Shown: in pieces, positions 61,769-64,000 of the stretch
Layout of the letters: each line of letters starts with the position of its first letter
How positions within the stretch are numbered: position 1 is the first letter of the stretch
Origin: Nocardioides daphniae
GTDB taxonomy: Bacteria > Actinomycetota > Actinomycetes > Propionibacteriales > Nocardioidaceae
DNA: 64,000 nt
Direction: 5' to 3'
Assembly (NCBI RefSeq): GCF_004777465.1
Contig: NZ_CP038462.1
Coordinates: 1,612,001 to 1,676,000, forward strand
The notes under the pieces: generated by a model
Database searches by the model: none
What the model was told of the DNA's origin: nothing
Seen by the model: the letters and a program-made list of their open reading frames with translations, nothing else
Program-made: the position numbers and the translations under genes

Positions 61769-62540
61769 TCAGCCCTGGGGCACCAGGTCGGCGTCCTGCG
61801 TGCGCAGGGTGCCCTTGACGATCTTGCCGCCGGCGTTGCGGGGCAGCTCCGGCAGGACGACGAGGTCCTTCGGGGTCTTGTACGACGCCAGCCGGCCCTG
61901 CAGGAACTCGGTGAGCGCGTCCAGGGTGAGCTCCCGGTCGGGGACCGTCGAGACGACGGCGACGGGCACCTGGCCCCCACCGGTCGTCGGCCCGCCCGAT
62001 CACGGCCACCTCGCGCACGGCCGGGTGGTTGGCGATGGCGTTCTCGACCTCGGCGCAGTAGATGTTCTCGCCACCCGAGACGATCATGTCCTTCATCCGG
62101 TCGACGACCCAGACGAACCCCTCGGCGTCCTGCCTCACCAGGTCGCCCGAGTGGAACCAGCCCCCGGCGAAGGCCTCCGCCGTGGCCTCCGGCTTGTTCC
62201 AGTACCCCTTCATCACCGTGGGGCCGCGGTAGACGATCTCGCCCACCTCGCCAGGGACGACGTCGTTCATCAACGGGTCGACCAGCCGGTACTGGATGGT
62301 CGGGATCGGCTGGCCGACCGACCCGAGCTTGCGCAACGAGTCCTCGCCGCGTAGACCGCAGGTGATGGGTGAGGTCTCGGTCTGGCCGAAGACCGCGACG
62401 TTGAGCGCGTCGGGGAACTTCTCCGCCATCGCCCGCAGCGTCGCGTCCGAGGCGGGTGCTGCACCCCAGCTGATGATGCGCAGCTTGAGGTCGCGCCGGT
62501 CGATGTCCGGCTGGGCGCAGATCAGGACACACGCGGTGAC
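61769..62540 (-). pseudogene. C-terminal half of a second AMP-binding acyl-CoA synthetase
   Basis: The sequence covers only the last 255 or so residues of an acyl-CoA ligase, ending at TGA 61769. Visible motifs are LRIISWGAAPAS, FGQTETSPITCG, GGWFHSGDLVRQDAEGF and DRMKDMIVSGGENIYCAEVE, then after one missing base near 61972 LPRNAGGKIVKGTL with the catalytic Lys. The N-terminal 270 residues, including the P-loop, are absent: upstream of about 62540 the sequence is the tail of a different gene on the other strand. It is therefore a remnant. Confidence 0.8.
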
Positions 62541-62544
62541 CTGA

Positions 62545-62748
62545 CTGCTGCGGCCGCGGCGGCGAAGTTTTGGTGCTCGGAGCAGTACGTCGACGTGGTG
62601 AACCGATGCGTCCAGCTGCACGGCGGCTACGGCTACATGCTCGAGTACCGCATCGCCCACGACTACCTGGACTCGCGCATCTCGACGATCTACGGCGGGG
62701 ACGACCGAGATCATGAAGGAGATCGTGGGGCGCGACCTGGGGCTCTGA
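62545..62748 (+). pseudogene. C-terminal fragment of an acyl-CoA dehydrogenase
   Basis: About 68 codons remain. KFWCSEQYVDVVNRCVQLHG, GYGYMLEYRIAHDYLDSRI and TEIMKEIVGRDLGL form the last helices of the acyl-CoA dehydrogenase fold, including the Gly-Gly-Tyr-Gly turn near the active site. One extra G near 62699 shifts the last part; the true stop is TGA 62746-62748. The preceding 300 or so residues are missing, with the joint at about 62540 shared with the truncated ligase. Confidence 0.78.
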
Positions 62749-62769
62749 GCCCGTCCGAGACCCGGCGGA

Positions 62770-63176
62770 TCAGCCCGCGTCGTGGTCCTTGCGGCGCAGC
62801 CAGCCGCCGGCGTAGAGAGCCCAGAGCACGAGCAGCGGCTGGAAGAAGAGGCGGGTGAGGCGCTTCTGGTCGGTGTCGAGGCCGAAGGCGTCCGTCCCTC
62901 CACGTACTGAGCGATGTTGCCCGGGAAGATGGCGACGAAGAAGGCCGCCAGGAGGCCGCCGAAGAGGCGCTTGTGCTTCGGGAGGGCGACGAGCCCCGCA
63001 CCCAGCGCGACCTCGACGACGCCGGAGCCGACGACGGTGAGGTCGTCGTCGATCGGGAACCACTCGGGCACCTGTGCCTGGAACTCCTGACGCTGCGCGG
63101 TCAGGTGGAGAACACCGGCGGTCACCATGGCAGACCCAAGGAGGACCCGGGCGACGGTGCGGGGGAGTGAAGTCAT
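62770..63176 (-). CDS. DoxX-like membrane protein, frameshifted as sequenced
   Basis: About 135 residues from ATG 63176. Four membrane helices are visible: VARVLLGSAMVTAGVLHL, VVGSGVVEVALGAGLVAL, FGGLLAAFFVAIFPGNIA and LFFQPLLVLWALYAGGWL. The order and PGNIAQYVEG segment match small DoxX/MauE-type proteins. One missing base near 62893 joins VEG to DAFGLDTDQKRLTR. The C-terminus ends in RRKDHDAG. The function in actinobacteria is uncertain; links to oxidative stress have been proposed for DoxX proteins. Confidence 0.8.
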
Positions 63177-63318
63177 GGAGCGAGCGTACGGAGCCCGACA
63201 AGGCAGTGGTCAGCGTTTGTCCCGAGCGGGAGCGGGTACCCGAGTCGCGAGCACCTGTGGAGCGCAGCCCGCCTGCACGAGCGGCGAGGTCCGGGCGCCC
63301 GATCGAGGAGGAGACCTG

Positions 63319-63597
63319 ATGGCCGCGAAGAATCAGAAGGGTCCGGGGCCCAGCGTCAAGGACGCGGACCTCTACGAGGAGCTGCGTGACGACGGCGCCA
63401 GCAAGGAGAAGGCGGCGAGGATCGCCAATGCCGCGGCCAACACGTCCCGCTCCGAGGTGGGGCGCAAGGGTGGGGAGTCCGGGTCGTACGAGGACTGGAC
63501 GGTTCCGGAGCTGCGCAAGCGGGCCGCCGAGATCGGCGTCGAGGGCCGTTCGTCGATGCGCAAGGCAGAGCTCGTCAAGGCCCTGCGCGACCACTGA
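63319..63597 (+). CDS. Small Rho_N/SAP-like protein (DUF7218 type)
   Basis: A 92-residue, highly charged protein from ATG 63319, with GGAGGAGA upstream. The first half, LYEELRDDGASKEKAARIAN, resembles the short plasmid-stabilisation-like repeat found in DUF7218 proteins. The second half, SYEDWTVPELRKRAAEIGVE then SMRKAELVKALRD, is a Rho-termination-factor N-terminal or SAP-like helix-extended-helix motif that binds nucleic acid. It probably acts in the cytoplasm on DNA or RNA; the role is unknown. Confidence 0.8.
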   Translation: MAAKNQKGPGPSVKDADLYEELRDDGASKEKAARIANAAANTSRSEVGRKGGESGSYEDWTVPELRKRAAEIGVEGRSSMRKAELVKALRDH

Positions 63598-63669
63598 CCA
63601 TCGCGCCGGTGCCGCGGGCACCGGTCGCACCGACCGCGCGACGCACCGACCGCCACGAGGGAGAGCGCG

Positions 63670-64000
63670 ATGACGACGTACGAGGACCAGACGGCCCGCA
63701 GCGACCGGAGCACGGGCGTCACCAGCCGTGACCGCCTGCGACAGGCGGTGGTGGTGGTCAGCGCCGTGCTGGGCATCATCGGCGCCGTGATCGGCTCCGG
63801 GGCCTGGGGCGGTGAACCGGTGGCCGAGGCGGCCGGGGGCGCCCTCTCCGCCGACGCGACCTTCCTGGCGCCGGCAGGCCCGGCGTTCTCGATCTGGTCC
63901 GTGATCTACACGGCCCTGGTGGTGTGGACGGTCTGGCACACGCTGCCCGGACGCGCCTCGTCGTCGCTGGCCCGGGCCACCGGCTGGTGGGGGGCCGCCT
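63670..64000 (+). CDS. TspO-like tryptophan-rich sensory protein, 3' end outside window
   Basis: The first 110 codons of a membrane protein from ATG 63670. After a polar start (TTYEDQTARSDRSTG) come a helix (VVVVSAVLGIIGAVIGSGAW) and the segment LAPAGPAFSIWSVIYTALVVW, typical of the tryptophan-rich sensory proteins related to TspO/MBR. The second half lies beyond the window. The frame is intact up to the edge. Confidence 0.75.
   Translation, partial: MTTYEDQTARSDRSTGVTSRDRLRQAVVVVSAVLGIIGAVIGSGAWGGEPVAEAAGGALSADATFLAPAGPAFSIWSVIYTALVVWTVWHTLPGRASSSLARATGWWGAA

Overview
The window is high-G+C DNA from an actinobacterium. The 16S rRNA sequence, the tlyA-nadK-recN-steA-steB-pyrG block and the parA-scpA-scpB-rluB-cmk-der block suggest Nocardioidaceae, probably Nocardioides or a near relative. 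The genus is my inference from recognised sequence character, not from a search.

Reading caution. About fifty conserved reading frames are interrupted by a one-base shift, mostly a missing base in or beside a G or C run, including genes expected to be essential (argG, argH, nadK, der). I read most of these as consensus errors. Such genes are listed as CDS over their full span and marked 'frameshifted as sequenced'. 'Pseudogene' is kept for damage that looks biological: in-frame nonsense codons, lost gene ends and internal deletions.

Layout. 1-9 kb: the arginine operon argC(partial)-ACT protein-argJ-B-D-F-R-G-H, tightly packed with stop/start overlaps, closed by a strong terminator. 9-15 kb: a complete rRNA operon (16S-23S-5S, no spacer tRNA). 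15-29 kb: a DUF1015 protein on the minus strand, then HAD phosphatase, tlyA, nadK, recN, steA, steB, pyrG, a Nudix hydrolase, xerD and a DUF3516 RNA helicase. 29-37 kb: parA, a ribbon-helix-helix-like protein, scpA, scpB, rluB, tyrA, cmk, plsC and der, then a terminator and tRNA-Pro(GGG).

37-41.5 kb: a degraded integrative element beside the tRNA: tyrosine integrase lacking about 60 core residues, excisionase, a 50-residue ORF, a DUF4192 protein, an HxlR regulator with a divergent NmrA-type oxidoreductase, and an unidentified gene fragment at the right edge. No attR copy of the tRNA end was seen.

42-50 kb is mixed accessory DNA. It holds a CoA-ester lyase, an M6 metalloprotease and a CorA transporter that both carry substitution-type nonsense codons, a MerR-DICT regulator next to a perfect 13-bp inverted repeat, a scar joining the start of a xylulokinase-like gene to the end of an IclR-like gene, and an intact secreted beta-propeller/GH16 fusion protein.

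50-59 kb looks like a stress or hypoxia island: PAP2 protein, Dps, membrane acyltransferase, zinc alcohol dehydrogenase, two very small proteins, an SRPBCC protein, a double-Usp protein, and a GAF histidine kinase with its LuxR-type response regulator (DosS/DosR-like). Three copies of GGGAC-N4-GGCCC, which resembles the mycobacterial DosR box, precede the small-protein/dehydrogenase operon, the divergent 58-residue gene and the usp gene. Together these suggest a local DosR-type regulon. 59-64 kb: hydrolase, excalibur protein, acyl-CoA synthetase with a CRP-like palindrome, two truncated lipid genes meeting 5' end to 5' end at a scar, DoxX, a Rho_N-like protein and the start of a TspO-like gene.
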